Shown here: positions 45,101-57,224 of the stretch, one piece after another
Layout: each line of letters opens with the position of its first letter
Numbering within the stretch: the stretch's first letter is position 1
NCBI GenBank assembly: GCA_030248135.1
Contig: JASANC010001461.1
Location: 124,001-188,000 of the forward strand
DNA from: Theristus sp. LFF4_11
Lineage: Eukaryota > Nematoda > Chromadorea > Monhysterida > Xyalidae
Reading direction: 5' to 3'
DNA: 64,000 nucleotides
The notes under the pieces: model-generated
The model's input: the letters and a program-made list of their open reading frames with translations, nothing else
Told to the model about the DNA's origin: nothing
Databases searched by the model: none
Position numbers and translations under genes: made by a program

Positions 45101-48100
45101 ACGAGAACCGAAAACTGAAGAACCCGAAACAATCAACAAACAAAAAACTTCAATGCCGGAGAAACTTCAATTGAATTTTTTTTAAATGCCGGAGAAAAAT
45201 TTGATGGCCGACAAAAATAGGTGCATTCAAACCGCGCTGACGCGCTGAGTTCGAATATTGCACTTTCAGAACCAAATAAAGTTGTTTGGCTTTTAAAATA
45301 ACAAAAAAACTTTTATGAAAAATTACCTTCGACGTCAATTTGGACCTACTTTTTGCAGCATGTGGATCCAAATCCAGGTCGTGTCGTTGTTCTCGTTCCA
45401 CATAATTTTTCTGTGTTCCATATTACTTTCTTGAATACTTCAGATAGAAAACGCACCGGTTCACGTGATGGGCAGGGCAACGCCGCGCTTCTTCGAGACG
45501 ACAAATCGGCAACAATCAAGAGTTGACAAGTTGGTTTCCTCCAATTTGAAGGGTAAAACCGAGGTAATTTACTGCTTTTTAGTCCATTAACGAGCTCATG
45601 AAACCAATTGCAGAAGCTTCTGTCGGTATCTGGACTTTGCTCGTCGATCGTTGGCCTGAAAGTAGAAATTGTCAAAAAAATTCTGCCAAAAACAAAGTCC
45701 ACACGAAACTCCAGGCAAAAAAGCATAATGTCACTTTCTGTGGAAAGTGTCTTAAACGCATTTTCAAATGAAAGTACAATTTTGATGGCCAAAATTCGTT
45801 GTTTTAGTTAATTAAAAAAATAATCAAAAAATCACGATTTAAAAAAAGAATTAAACAAATTTCGAACCCTGGCCTGACACTAGCTCGACCCCCGGTTTGG
45901 ATTGGAGGATCCACTCCACCCACATGCTGGAAAAGGAGGTCCAATTGACGTTAGATGAAAATTTTCGCGAAAGTTTTTGCCAATTTGACCGACACAGTTC
46001 CCTGCACCGTTTTATCAATAATTCAATTGTGCATTTTATCAAGGTTGGCCCACATAAGTCACAAAATATATAGGGCGTTAATAAAAGTTAACTTCACGCT
46101 CTTTGCTGGTTTCTTCTTCTTTGCCCGTTTTGCTTGGTATCATTGCGGCCTCCGGCCTGAACAGTTGCGCCCCGTTCGATTCCGGCTCAAACATTTCTGG
46201 CCCGGACGATTCCCGCCCGAATATTTCCGGTCCGGACGATTCCGGACTGCGGTCATAGTTGTTCTAGGGGGGGGGGGCTGGGGGGCCGCCCCCCCCCAAA
46301 GTTTTTCGAATCTATCTCTATCAGAAAGGTTTTTTCGGCTCAGCTATTATCTATCCAAAAAAATTCTCAGCTAGCTGGTTATCTATCTGAAAATTTTTGT
46401 CTTCGAATACATAAAATAAGTCAATTTTTGACCAAAACTGACCATTTTTGCTCGAAATTCGTGAAAATTTCGTTAATTTTAGTTAAAATGCGCGTTTATA
46501 CTTGATTTTTAGCTTGTTTTAAGCATTATTTAGCTGTTTTTATAGCTTTTTTGCGTTTTAGCTATCTATCTATCCAATTTCAAAATTTTGACCGCCCCCC
46601 CCCCAAATGAGTAAAAGGTGAAAAGGAAGGAAGAGGATGAGCTGGAACACCTGAACGACTCAAATTGACTCTAAAGCAACAACGTAAAAGGAATTTCTCT
46701 CAGACCAAAGAACTACACACCTGTTCGTCGCTCAGAGCACTGCCGTCGTCTTCATGATTGTCAAGATCCAGATTAGCATCCAGTCGTTGGCGTTTGGCGT
46801 TCTGCCGACGTTGTTGCTTGTCATGTTGACGTTTGTCCTGATGTTTATGGTGATGGTTATGACGTGGCATCATGAATGGAAGAAAATTCGTCAGTAGAAA
46901 AGTGTCGAAAAGCACGTGAGTCGCGACGACGATGGTCACCTGAGCTGCAGAACGTGAAGAAAAAATTAAAACATGAAAGGTTCGATGGTTTGGTTGAACC
47001 GAACGTGTTTCGGCCCCTATCCGTAGACACGTTCGATTCGTTCGACTAGGGGGCCTCGTCAGTACGAAGCTAGTCGAACAAAACGGCAATGCAACAGCAA
47101 GAATTAAACGATATTAGATAATGCAAATGCAACAAGTTTCAATTTTTTGTCAAGGCCAAATTTCAAACGAATGTTTGAGTTGCAAGAAGCAAAGCGGAAG
47201 AAACGAATAAGCAGTTTGTCCTTTGCAAAACCTTGGGAGATGAGTTGTTTGCTGAGAGCACTGACATTACGGGCAAAAAACTTTTTGTTTGAACAAACCC
47301 TGGCGTAGCGAATGATTTGAGCACTGAAAATATTGTAACCAACAGATGAATGAGTGAGGCTGTCTCTAAAAACGTATTTGAGAACCGCGAAATTGAAACA
47401 GTTAGTTTTGTCATAAACGTCTACCGTAAAAGTCACATGCCCCCCGCGGCCCTCCCAAAATTTTCCAGCTATCTATCTGGAAAATTTGCTCCAGCTATCT
47501 ATATCGCCCCCCCCTAACCCTCCGGCTCTGGAACAACTATGACTGCGGTTTTATGGCCTGTGGTCTTATAGTACGTGCGGTATTTTGTAGGGATGGCACA
47601 GAAAAGAAACCGTTTTTAATGAAAAGAAACCGGTTTTTTAACCGGTTTCTTTTCATGCCAAAAATAAAAACAAACGTTTTTTTACCAACAAAAAATCGGA
47701 ATTTTCGGTGGTCGAAACAAATCTAAATTTTTAGTCGTCGAATCCAGAACAATATTCTGAAGCTGGAAAACCATTTTCGAGATAAAAGTCCTGTTTTAAA
47801 ACAGTTTTAAAACCGTGAAAAGAAACCGGTTTCTTTTTTTTATATTTGTTTTTTTCGTGTATTTCAGAAACGTTTTGGACTGCAAGCCAGACTATGCTGC
47901 GGTGTGGGTCCTGCGCTTGTTCTGCGTCTCTGCATCTTCGTGACAGAAATCAAGAGCGTCGACAATGTGCTAATAAGAAAGAATCAAATTCAAATAAAAA
48001 ATAACAACAAATCATGAAAAAACAAAACAGAAATGAAAAAAAAGACAGCTCCAGTGAACAAACTGAGGAAATCAAACTCAAATGTAAAGAAAAAGATGAA

Positions 48101-49473
48101 AAAGCGACTGGATTCAACGCATGGTGATGCAAAAAGAAAATCGATGACGACGAGAGAAGCGGAAAACGGCAATGTCGTTACCACGAGCGTGTCTTTGCTA
48201 AATGCACGTGCATGATAAATCAGCTAACACTACAAGTTATCCAAGCCGACTATAAACAATACTACTGACTGCTGTTTTCAGGATTTCAATCGAGCATGGC
48301 GGGAATATCGCAAAGATTTTCCGGTTGCGATGAAATTACGAAAACTCTTCAGTATGTGATTTTTATTCCGTTGTTATTTTTAATTATTCTTCAAGCGCCA
48401 TCAACGGGAGATTGACATGCAAGCGAATAATGAGATTAAAATCACAGCATTCGCCTGATTATCAATAAAAAGCGTTTACTTGAATCAAGAATCACGCCTG
48501 CAAGCGGCCTCTACAACTGAACTTGACCGCATTGCATCCGTGTGCAAGGAAAACGCGGCAGTCACCAGCTGCTCCGGCGTGTTTGGTGCCCCGAATGTGA
48601 TTGTCGTTTGTGCAGCCGCCATTCGATGCGTTCAATTTCACAAGTTCGTTCGTCCTGTTTTATTTCGCAAGTTCACGTTTGATTTCAGTTGAACAGGGAT
48701 GGAAACGACCGAATTGCTGAGACTGGTGGCTTTGCTTTTTTGTGTCAAGTCTCCTAAATCCTAATTTTTAGTTGAAAAAAGGAGACAAGTCAGACATTGT
48801 TTAAAAAATCGAGAGAGAAAAAAATGAAAAAGGCATACAAGAATTGCAGTGTACATTGAAACGAACGCGTTTGTCGGGAGCAGATTTTTTTATCACAGAT
48901 TGTTTCGACGCCACGGATTGCGATCGGCGAAATTGTTCGCAAAGCACATGAAGGTACGTGTTGGTTGAAGATTGAAACAAAAAAACGCAAACAAGTCGTC
49001 CTGCTCGTGGCACAAAGTCCTCACAGGCACAATACAGCACACGCAATAATACAGACTTGACGCCATGAACACAGCGAATCGTTTGCAAAAGTTCAAGCAA
49101 TGAAAATCGCGAGAACTCAACCCCAAATCCCTTTCCTGGAAACTGCACAGATTCGGTTGGAAACCAAAATCAGCAACAATTCAACCATCGTCAGATCGCG
49201 GATCAGCAGCGATTCCTAGCGGCGCACACCGTCGACACCGCCGTCGGCACGCCCGCTCGTCTGTGCGAGCTTGCAAGATCAGGCCACCTGAAACTGAGCA
49301 CTGGTGCGCTCAGCGATGTTGTGCTTGATTTGGCGTACACGGACGCAAAACAGCGGACGCTGCTCTGTGCGCAGAATGGACGCGACGAAATGCTGACGTT
49401 CATGCAAGAGCACGTGCTGCCGGCCATTGCTGGTGATGCCGGCGACGGACGGACGAGAGTGATCGTCGCGTGA
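42117..49473 (+). CDS. Predicted coiled-coil protein, 492 residues, function unknown
   Basis: Eleven exons join in phase: 42117-42188, 42386-42703, 42887-43000, 43072-43215, 43287-43487, 43906-43964, 47868-47901, 48282-48351, 48490-48578, 48899-48953 and 49151-49473. Residues about 25-115 are acidic and Ser/Thr-rich, likely disordered. Residues about 115-170 look coiled coil (HVKDLRNELRTRNLQIQQLQ), followed by a Gln-rich linker. Blocks such as AIHGPYLPTTRNIQYNEL and DFNRAWREYRKDFPVAMKLR look like folded or conserved segments. The C-terminal part includes SGHLKLSTGALSDVVLDLAY and ends shortly after TFMQEHVLPAI. There is no signal peptide or membrane span. I do not recognise the family. Exons 1-5 and 11 are the firmest; the donor after exon 6 (GTGATG) and the small exons 7-10 are less sure. 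If exon 6 were terminal, the gene would stop at 43968. Confidence 0.6.
44769..45875 (+). mobile_element. Family E repeat, nearly uninterrupted copy
   Basis: It starts TAGGATTCGAAAAAAAGTG and ends ATTTCGAACCCTG, weak inverted ends. It contains GATGGGCAGGGCAACGCCGC, the empty target of the family-C insertion at 23566, and GAAGCTTCTGTCGGTATCTG, the empty target of the family-G insertion at 22590. No target duplication was found. It lies in intron 6 of the coiled-coil gene. Confidence 0.75.
46722..46947 (-). other. Exon-like segment inside the family-B cargo
   Basis: An open segment is preceded by TTCTGCAG and followed by CAG|GTGTGT, like an internal exon. It would encode a hydrophobic run (IVVATHVLFDTFLLTNFLPF), then a His/Lys/Gln-rich basic stretch and an acidic tail. 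It is either part of the retroelement 3' region or a captured host exon. No family is recognised. Confidence 0.3.
47104..47436 (-). pseudogene. C-terminal fragment of a retroelement reverse transcriptase
   Basis: A 110-codon frame reads VDVYDKTNCFNFAVLKYVF, then GYNIFSAQIIRYARVCSN and KQLISQGFAKDKLLIRFFRF. This resembles the segment after the catalytic core of a group of reverse transcriptase-like retroelement proteins (pattern Y-x-S-Q-L-I-R-x-A-R-V-C). The catalytic YxDD region is absent, so it is a fragment. It is followed by a terminator and about 100 bp of likely element 3' sequence. Confidence 0.5.
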
Positions 49474-49659
49474 ATCTCTGTTTTTGGCTTATTATTGACA
49501 TCAGCTGCATCACAGAATCTTTTTTTAATGCACTTTACTTGCCGATTGGTAAAAGTGATATCTTGTGGAACGGAAAACAGCGTTTTTTTTAAATTGCCTC
49601 CATAATTTTGAGTTTCACAAATTTAAATTTCTCAAACAAACAAGCATGAGAAAAAGGTG

Positions 49660-49665
49660 AATAAA
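49660..49665 (+). terminator. Polyadenylation signal, coiled-coil gene
   Basis: AATAAA lies 186 bases after the stop at 49471-49473; it is the first such hexamer downstream. Confidence 0.4.
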
Positions 49666-52230
49666 AACGAAAATAATAACTCAAGCGACAAGACAAGACA
49701 ACCATTCACAAACTGACCAGAACGTGACGTACCTATTTTTCTTCTGAAGAAGTGTATCATACTGATTTCCCAAATTTATTTTTAGAATTAGAACTTGCCA
49801 ACTCAGATTTTCGTGTTTCGCCGCAGAAGACATTTTTGAAAAGCAAGCCGGCAATTGTCAAAACCAGGAGATCAGGCCGGGACGAGTGCAATACTGCCAG
49901 CAATTTGCACTTTTTTGTGTCTGAATATTGCCACGCAGTCACGACCTGAACACTGGCCAACGATGCAATATTGCATGCATCCATGAATGAATTCCCGTGG
50001 AATATGGATCGTTGAATTGGAATGAATACGGCCAAACTTGGAATGAGTCACCTGAATCAATACGGCCAAACTCGCATGATGCAATCCTTAGCTGCTGAAC
50101 TGTTCAGTTTCAGTACATTATTAGCTGCGTTCAAATCGTTCATCCAACGGCTCTGATATTTCACCGGGTATAAAGATCGACGTTGTTTCAATGCTCAATA
50201 TTACGAATTTCTTCCATCAAGTCGTACTGGTCCGTCAAGCGAAATCAGTTTTCAACTGAAGAAAAAACCGTAACAAGTGGCAAAAAAACGGAAGAAGCAA
50301 CAAGAGCATGAAGCGATGACACCGGCGGGACACGCGTGACCGACAGAGCGGTGCACGTGACTACGAATGCGGCGCGCGCAGGTGCACAGTGGTCACTGCT
50401 GTTCAGCCTACCATGTTGCTGCAGCGCCGCCGTTGGTTGCATATAACAACATCAACAATTCAGGATTCACCGACATTAAAACCAGTCGGGCGTCTCTGTT
50501 GCGTGTGCGTCGTGTGCGCTTGTTGCGTTCGCCGTTGCAGCCCCGACAAACATGCAATGTAAGAATGCAGTGCAGTGTTGTGCATGTGTGTGAGTGTGTT
50601 TTCATTTTTCAATCATACATTTTCCGTTGTGCTACATGCACAGACGCCCAAAAACGTGTGCGCGCTGTTGAGGTTTTTTTGAAACGCAATTTTTCACGCA
50701 GTGTGAATATATTAGTAGTATGTTGTTGTATACATCGTGTGCGTGTTTTTCCGCGTTTTAGGTTTTCATCTCAGTCGCTGCTTCCTTCTCGCTTCAACAG
50801 TAATAATAATAAGAATGCTGTGTGTGTGTTTGTGTGCGTGGCGATGCTTTACAGCGCATGAATGGCCATGCTGTGTGCTCACGTGTCCCATGCAACAGTT
50901 GCGTCATGTACAAACAACACAAGTCCATCTTTGAACTTTCGCTGCGTTCCGTTCCACACTATCTGCCAGCCAACGAACACACAGAAAACGGGGCTACTAA
51001 ATTCACCCGCTAAAGTGGCTACTGAAAGCAGCTACTAAAGTCGCGTGCACGGTTTATAACGACATAAATGCGTTTTCAGTGAGCTAGTAACACTAGCAGC
51101 CCAATTTTTACAGCAAGCATGCACGTGTTTGATATTGATCCACACCACAACATTTCTGACGTTCGAAAGGCAAACGGCTGATTTGATGACTTGTGTCCTT
51201 CCGTGGGACCGTCAATGTTGCACATTCAATATGGGCCAGTAAGACGTTTTTACAGTGCATGCAGCGGCCGTGGCATTGAAATCGACTGGTTTTCACTTTT
51301 ATTCAACAAAAGGTGGATGCATTTGTGTGCGTTTTTTGTGACAGATTCTGAGAGATGAGCATGTATTATGCCCAATCACGTAAGATTTCGACGAATTTCA
51401 GCATTTCATTCTTCGATATTGCAGTGCTCTTCAATAGGTGTACGCATTGTGAAATTGATGCATTGGATTTTGAAGAGACACGGTGGTTGCAAACGAGTGG
51501 AAAATAATTAGAAATTGTGGCTGTGTGTTGCAAAAAAATTGAAGTGCGAATGCAATATATACGCATTACGTTTGTGCGATTTGAGAAAGATCTTTGTTAT
51601 CGGACAGGATCTTGTGAAGGTGTTGGGTGATTGATTGAGTGATTTATGGAATTACGAAGATTGATTTGCGTTAAATTGCTCCACAATCAAACGCACGTGA
51701 AATCATTTTTTTAGTTTATTACCATGGGTCAGATTTTTTTAATTTGGAATATTGGAAGTGCAGCTTGCATCCAAAAGGCTGATTAAGTAAAGCTGTTCGT
51801 TTGAAAAAAACGCTCTTTTGGTAAAGTTGCTCCAGAAGCGGAACACAAAATGGAGCAAAATATGAAACGTTCAAGATGAAATGTTGTACGTCAACATCTC
51901 ATGGGGTTTCATTTCGGAATATGTCACAAGATAAGTCTCGATTCGAGGTATGATTATAAGGAAACCGGAAGACAGCCCGACTGGTTGCCAAGGATATTGA
52001 TATGAGCGGATAATATGCAGCACGGTGGAGACAGCCATATCAAGGACAGGCAATTCGTATCAAAGGGCTCACGACTCACGAGTGCATTGCTTTCACGCTG
52101 CACCGCAGCACACAGGACTAAATGTGCCGCACGTGTGCTGTGTGCATATGTGTTTAAAATTTTCCAAAGTACGGGCATCGAGCGAGTGGCATGTGACCGC
52201 GTTGTTCGGCATCCACGGGAACACAGCACC
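49666..52230. other. Intergenic region, no gene supported
   Basis: It is rich in GTGTG and TGCATG motifs around 50570-50900, with open frames up to 164 codons but no domains. It may contain 5' untranslated exons of the Ly6-type gene. Confidence 0.4.
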
Positions 52231-52866
52231 ATGCTGGCACAGTCAACGTTGACATCGGTGGTGCTGCTGTCAACGAGACTGCCAACGAGTGGCGGCGTCT
52301 GTCCGAACGGGCGCACAGTGTCCAGTTGTGTGTCGTGTCAGTTTTCGTACGGCGTGCTCGGCTTCGGCAACGCCGACCACGACGGACACGACCACTGCAA
52401 CTCCGGCAGTCGCGCGCAGTACCGCACGCTCGCGCGCAGATGCTCCGACGGCGAAAACTGCTATTGTGTCGTGAGTCGCAGAACAATGCGAACTTGGGAT
52501 TTTTTTTGAAAAACTTTTGAAATTCTTGCGCAGCATCAAACATGGCCGCAACAATTTAAAAAAACAACAACACCAAAATCGCACATCATGCAGGCGACCG
52601 TGACCTACTGGGCGTGGAGTTTCAAGAGCGTTGAGCGTGACTGTGCGGAGACATGCCAGCACAACGTCGAGAGAGCGTCCGGCTTTGGCATGACCATCTC
52701 ATCGTTTCCATACTGTTGTGCGACACCAAACTGTAATGCCGTGAATGTGTCGGTGATCACTCATCGTTTGGGACTGCACAGAAATGCCAATCGATTGATG
52801 ACGTCCGATTTGTTGCTGCGTTCACTGATTGCTGTTTGCCTACTGCATCTGTGTTCTTTTGTGTAA
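52231..52866 (+). CDS. Secreted or GPI-anchored Ly6/uPAR-type three-finger protein
   Basis: Exons 52231-52470 and 52594-52866 join in phase 0, giving 170 residues. The N-terminus has a signal-like run (LTSVVLLST). The mature part has paired cysteines CVSC, HCN, RCSD, NCYC, DCAETC and ends with YCCATPNCN, the CC-x4-CN finish that marks the Ly6/three-finger fold. The last 25 residues are hydrophobic (LLLRSLIAVCLLHLCSFV) after a small-residue region, as in GPI-anchor signals. Members include nematode ODR-2/HOT proteins and vertebrate Ly6 and CD59; which subgroup applies is not clear. The protein should act at the cell surface. The start is the first ATG giving a signal peptide, and upstream coding exons are possible. 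AATAAA lies 16 bases after the stop. Confidence 0.78.
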
Positions 52867-52881
52867 TTGTTTTGGACAAAA

Positions 52882-52887
52882 AATAAA
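52882..52887 (+). terminator. Polyadenylation signal, Ly6-type gene
   Basis: AATAAA begins 15 bases after the TAA at 52864-52866. Confidence 0.5.
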
Positions 52888-53968
52888 CGCAAGCAAAACT
52901 TGCGAACCTGTCTGCGAAAAAATTGACATATTCGAGTATTATCAGTTTTTTTTTAGGTTCTGCGACTCATTGCGTATGCACTGTGCAGACACAGAAAGGA
53001 ACTGGTGCCTCGCATTACTTTGCCAATTTTGAATTCCCGCGGCATACACAGAACTGTTTACCTGTCTATGCGCGCATTGAGTCTCGGGATAAAATAACAT
53101 ACCCATACCACAGATATTTACAGCATAGAAAACTTTATTCACGAAACCAAAACCAGCATTTAACGGAAACAAGCAGATCTTCATAACCTTTCAATTCGAA
53201 TAGAAATTTGATGCAGGATTGTGATTCATGTAAGGCATTCACATCTATCTCCCGAAAAAGCAAAATCAAACATTAATCACCTTGCAAATTTTAATGAGAA
53301 AACAAAAAAGCTCTTCAGTTTTTTCAACAAAAAAATCACAAATAACTTTCACTTTCTCAAGTGCCATCACGCTCAGATCAGTTTTGACGACACCGAATCA
53401 AACAGCAATAACACGAAATACGTGATCATCGAAACAATATCACATCATCTTCGAAACAACAAATACTAAAATAAGAAACATGAGAAACATGTTGAAAAAC
53501 AAACAGGAGAAACAGTTTGGAAAACATTCCAAAACAATGTGTATGTCAGAGGGGCAGCCTGCTTCGCTGATCAAAAAATGATTTGAAGGTATACAAGAAC
53601 TCTTAGCATTAGTTTTTGGTGGTGAGCGTGTTATTGGCTATCCAACAGCCCAACGAAAACCAAAACAACAAAGCGCGACATTTCGACTCTTAAATCAAGA
53701 AGATCATATATATCTGAAAATGCACGAAGCCGGATAGCACATGAGCACGGTTGGGTAAGTCGTTACAAGCAAGTGCACATGATGGAGAAAGAGGAACAAC
53801 AACAAACAATATAACAACAACCAAAATAAATTCACTTGCACCAATCTCTGAAAACAAAACAAAAAGGATAACAATCAACGCAACGGCAACAAGAAAGCGT
53901 GTTCCTATGAAATCACGAGCTGCACACACAACGACACAGTCCTGTTCTGCATGTCCAGCTCCAGCAAA

Positions 53969-56900
53969 TCACGCCGCAGACTCGGAGCCGCCGCTTTTCG
54001 TGCGTTTCTCCGGCGACGCGCTCTTGTGCTTCTGTTTGGCGCCCTTCGACTTTGGCTTCTGCTTGGGTACATTCGACGGGTAGGCCGCTTCGATGAGCTG
54101 CTTCATCTCGGGAGTGTCCAACTTTTGACGGATCGGTCCGATCAACTCGGCCAGAAAGTCCTGCACGCCCAGTTTCAGATCGGCCGGATGCAGCTGCTCC
54201 GCGGCGAACGCAGCCTCGATCTCGGCGTGCGAGCGGTACACCAGCGGGCCGCCGTGCTTCTCGGAGCGATTGATTTTGAACTCTGCAAATTCACTCTCGA
54301 TCATACCGCAAATGCATTGGCGCCGCCAACCTGCACCGCGTTTACAGTCTGCACACCGACCTGTAGCCCAAGTGGCACGCTGCACCAGACCGTCGCCGCA
54401 CCGATATGCCATAGAACAATACAAACGCGGCAATGCAAACACTTTCGACTGTACTGGTCAATGATACACCCATTCGCACAGAACACGCTCGCGCATTGCG
54501 CTTGACAAAAACGCTACTTGCGGAACACTAACTGCCAGCGCACCTATCGCAGCGCGCCAACCACGGCACCAGCCAGCTGGACACGTTTCAGCGACTAAAG
54601 TCATTTCAAGTATTGTCGTCAACGACGAACCATTGCGACCGAACAAGTCGAGCATTGGAAAGATGACGTATTTGAGGAATGACAGCAGTCCGTTGTTGGC
54701 GGTGTTGCCCGGCTCACAGAAGGCGCGCTTCAGTTTGCGTTTCACTGTGGCGTCGTCGTCCAACAGATCGATCTTGCTGTCTTCCTCCGACGACGACATC
54801 TTGTCACCGGTCAAACCGGGCACTGAATACGTTGTTGCAAAAGTGAACAAATCGAAATTCAATGGACACTGTGTGACCGGCAAAATATGAGCGTAGCACA
54901 ATAATGCAACATATTGCAAACGAAATCGGGCTTACCCATCGGGTTCATCAAATGGATACGCTTTTCGTAGCCGAGCTTTGGCAGATTCTGAAGCACAGCA
55001 TTCAGCGAGTAGTGATCGCGATACGACAAAAAAAAAACAAAAAAACGTTGTCGGAAATGACTTGCCTCTTCGGCGAACACAAAGATTTTGCGTTGATCCA
55101 CGCCGCCAAACTGAATGTCAACATTTAGGTATTCTTCGTCAAGAGCCTGCAAATAAAGGTGCCCTCTTAAAAAACTAAAAAAACATAAGGTACAAAAAAT
55201 TGAAAAACAAAAAAAACACATGTCCGATATTCAAAAGGAAGAGGTTCATAGCATCGTTGCTATTTAGAGTTTCACAGCTGAAACGAATATCAAGTACACA
55301 GCGCTTCAGAGCAGCATTCAGGCTTAAAACAGGAGCGTAGATTTTGAATGAAAAGACAGCATCCCACAACGCTATTTTGTAACGCACGCTTCGCCCACCC
55401 CACCCCAACGTAAAGTCTGAAGCGTACTTTACTCAACAAATACAATTGAAACACAGTGACCAGTTGTTTGACGCATATGCGATCATCAGAGAGCAGCATG
55501 GGAAGTGGCACACAAGCTAGCAGCATTGAACTCGCCTGCAGCAACGGGTACAGCAGTCCGCTCAGCGGCGCACTCTCGCTCTGTTTGACCACCTCAGCGC
55601 CCGCCTTCTTCGCATCGTGCTCCGTCACGGTGCTCGACAGCCGGTACACGTCCATCGTGTAATCCCTGAAAACTTGCGAACGTCGCTCACTCAAATAAAG
55701 AGCACTGAAAAAGCCGGACCCGCATGGCGCTTGCTTTGAGTGCGCGCTCCGACACAACGGAAACATTGCACTGTATACCTCACACGGATGTTAAGTGAAC
55801 GAGCGCCGTCCAATGGAGTTTCACTGGGACGAGATCAATAAAGTTGAGAAATTCAACGGAATGCTGCCATTGCTGGGTGGCGGGCACTCGTGTCACCTCA
55901 ACAGCATCTTACCTTACACATCGATATGCTCAGAAACTGAAAAAATCCAACTGAAAACACAACAATACACACTTGATCAACTGAAAATCGGTGCCGAGCA
56001 CGAATTTCAGTTTCTCCAACGGGACGCCCACCCGCTGCAGCATCGCCTCGATCACAACCTCGTAGTACTTGGCACGTTTCTTTAGCAGCTCCCAGGGCGC
56101 CTTCATGTTGTCCAGGTAGGCGTGCAGGTCCGCAAACAAAATCACCACCTGCGCAAATTGCAAACGAGAAATTGAACATCCGAAGGTGTTGACTGCGTTT
56201 CGTCCGTCATGTCGTGTTCATGAACGCACAAAAACAATCATGCTAATGAGTTATTGTATCATGTCATATCATTATGATTGAGTTCAACTGGACTGGATGA
56301 ATCGGTTCAACTCTGAGCGTGCTCACAAAAAAAACAGATTTTCAATCACAACACGTTCGATCGATTTACATCTGCAATCACATTTTGCTTCAGGAAAAAA
56401 ACCTGAAACATTGAAGGTGTGGTGGTTCAGAATTTTATCCGATGAATATGACTTGCGTTGATACGCACACGATACAAGCAATCAAACGGGTTGCTGAAAA
56501 ATGCAAATCAATCTACCTAAGACGAAAGGTCGAATGCGAAATTGCCGTTGATAGCTTAGCTTGCCACTTTTTATTTCGACTTTCAGCCCACTACTTACGA
56601 AGAGAAGATCAAACTGGAACGAAACGCAAGATTAAGCGCACCTCCAAGCCAGCAGCGAGAAAGTCAGCGATCTTCATGATCGGCACAAAGTACGCGATGT
56701 GCGGCTTCCCTGTCGTCGCCGTGCCCCAGTAAACACGCACCGGCTTTTGTGCGCTGGCGGCAGCCGCTAATTTTTCCTTCAGTTTTTCATTGCCCAACAC
56801 TTCCTGAAACAGAATTTCATAAAATCGTCTGCAAACAACAGATAAAAAACTTCCAGAATAGAAAAGTTAAAAGATGCACAAGAGTCTCAGTAGTAGTCTG

Positions 56901-57224
56901 CTCCGGTGCATTCATTTATTGTAAACTAAAAAAAGGTTGCGTTGCATTTGAAACTGAACTGACTCTTGTAAAACGCGCGTCAACAAAACGAGAATTGTGT
57001 GGACGTGGTTTTATTCATGTTACTACGATGGTACGATCGAGACGAGAGGAGAGAATCAGCGAATTATATCACAACCGTAATGACTGTTACCCAACCTGCA
57101 AATTGCGAGTGATCAGATGATAGACTCGGTCACTGCTTGATGGTCCATCGGTCTCGCTGACGCTCAAGTTGGCCATTTCGCCATTCACCATGACGCTGTC
57201 GCCGTCGGTGTCGCCGCCGTCCAT
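53969..57224 (-). CDS. YARS1: Cytosolic tyrosyl-tRNA synthetase
   Basis: Eight exons: 57224-57096, 56803-56642, 56148-55973, 55665-55536, 55146-55066, 54987-54936, 54822-54645 and 54293-53969, giving 410 residues. The enzyme charges tRNA-Tyr with tyrosine using ATP (class I). The signature [17 protein letters not shown] (HIGH-equivalent HIAY) is at residues about 65-81, [19 protein letters not shown] follows, [15 protein letters not shown] and [20 protein letters not shown] (KMSKS loop KMSSS) are intact, and [13 protein letters not shown] matches the basic helix used as a nuclear import signal in human YARS1. After the anticodon-binding region it ends in a Lys/Ser-rich tail ([17 protein letters not shown]), with no EMAPII-like domain as in human (528 residues). 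Two introns use GC donors (after 55536 and 55066). The exon 7/8 junction is the least certain. Confidence 0.95.

Larger units (their letters stand above)
46254..47541 (-). mobile_element. Family B hAT-like element carrying a reverse transcriptase fragment
   Basis: The ends CATAGTTGTTCTAG / CTGGAACAACTATG are flanked by identical 8-bp duplications ACTGCGGT (46246-46253 and 47542-47549). The outer 350 bp and inner 100 bp match the other B copies. Positions about 46608-47434 are foreign and lie between GCGGTCAAAATTTTG and CATGTGACTTT, exactly where the copy at 13197 holds its array. Confidence 0.92.
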
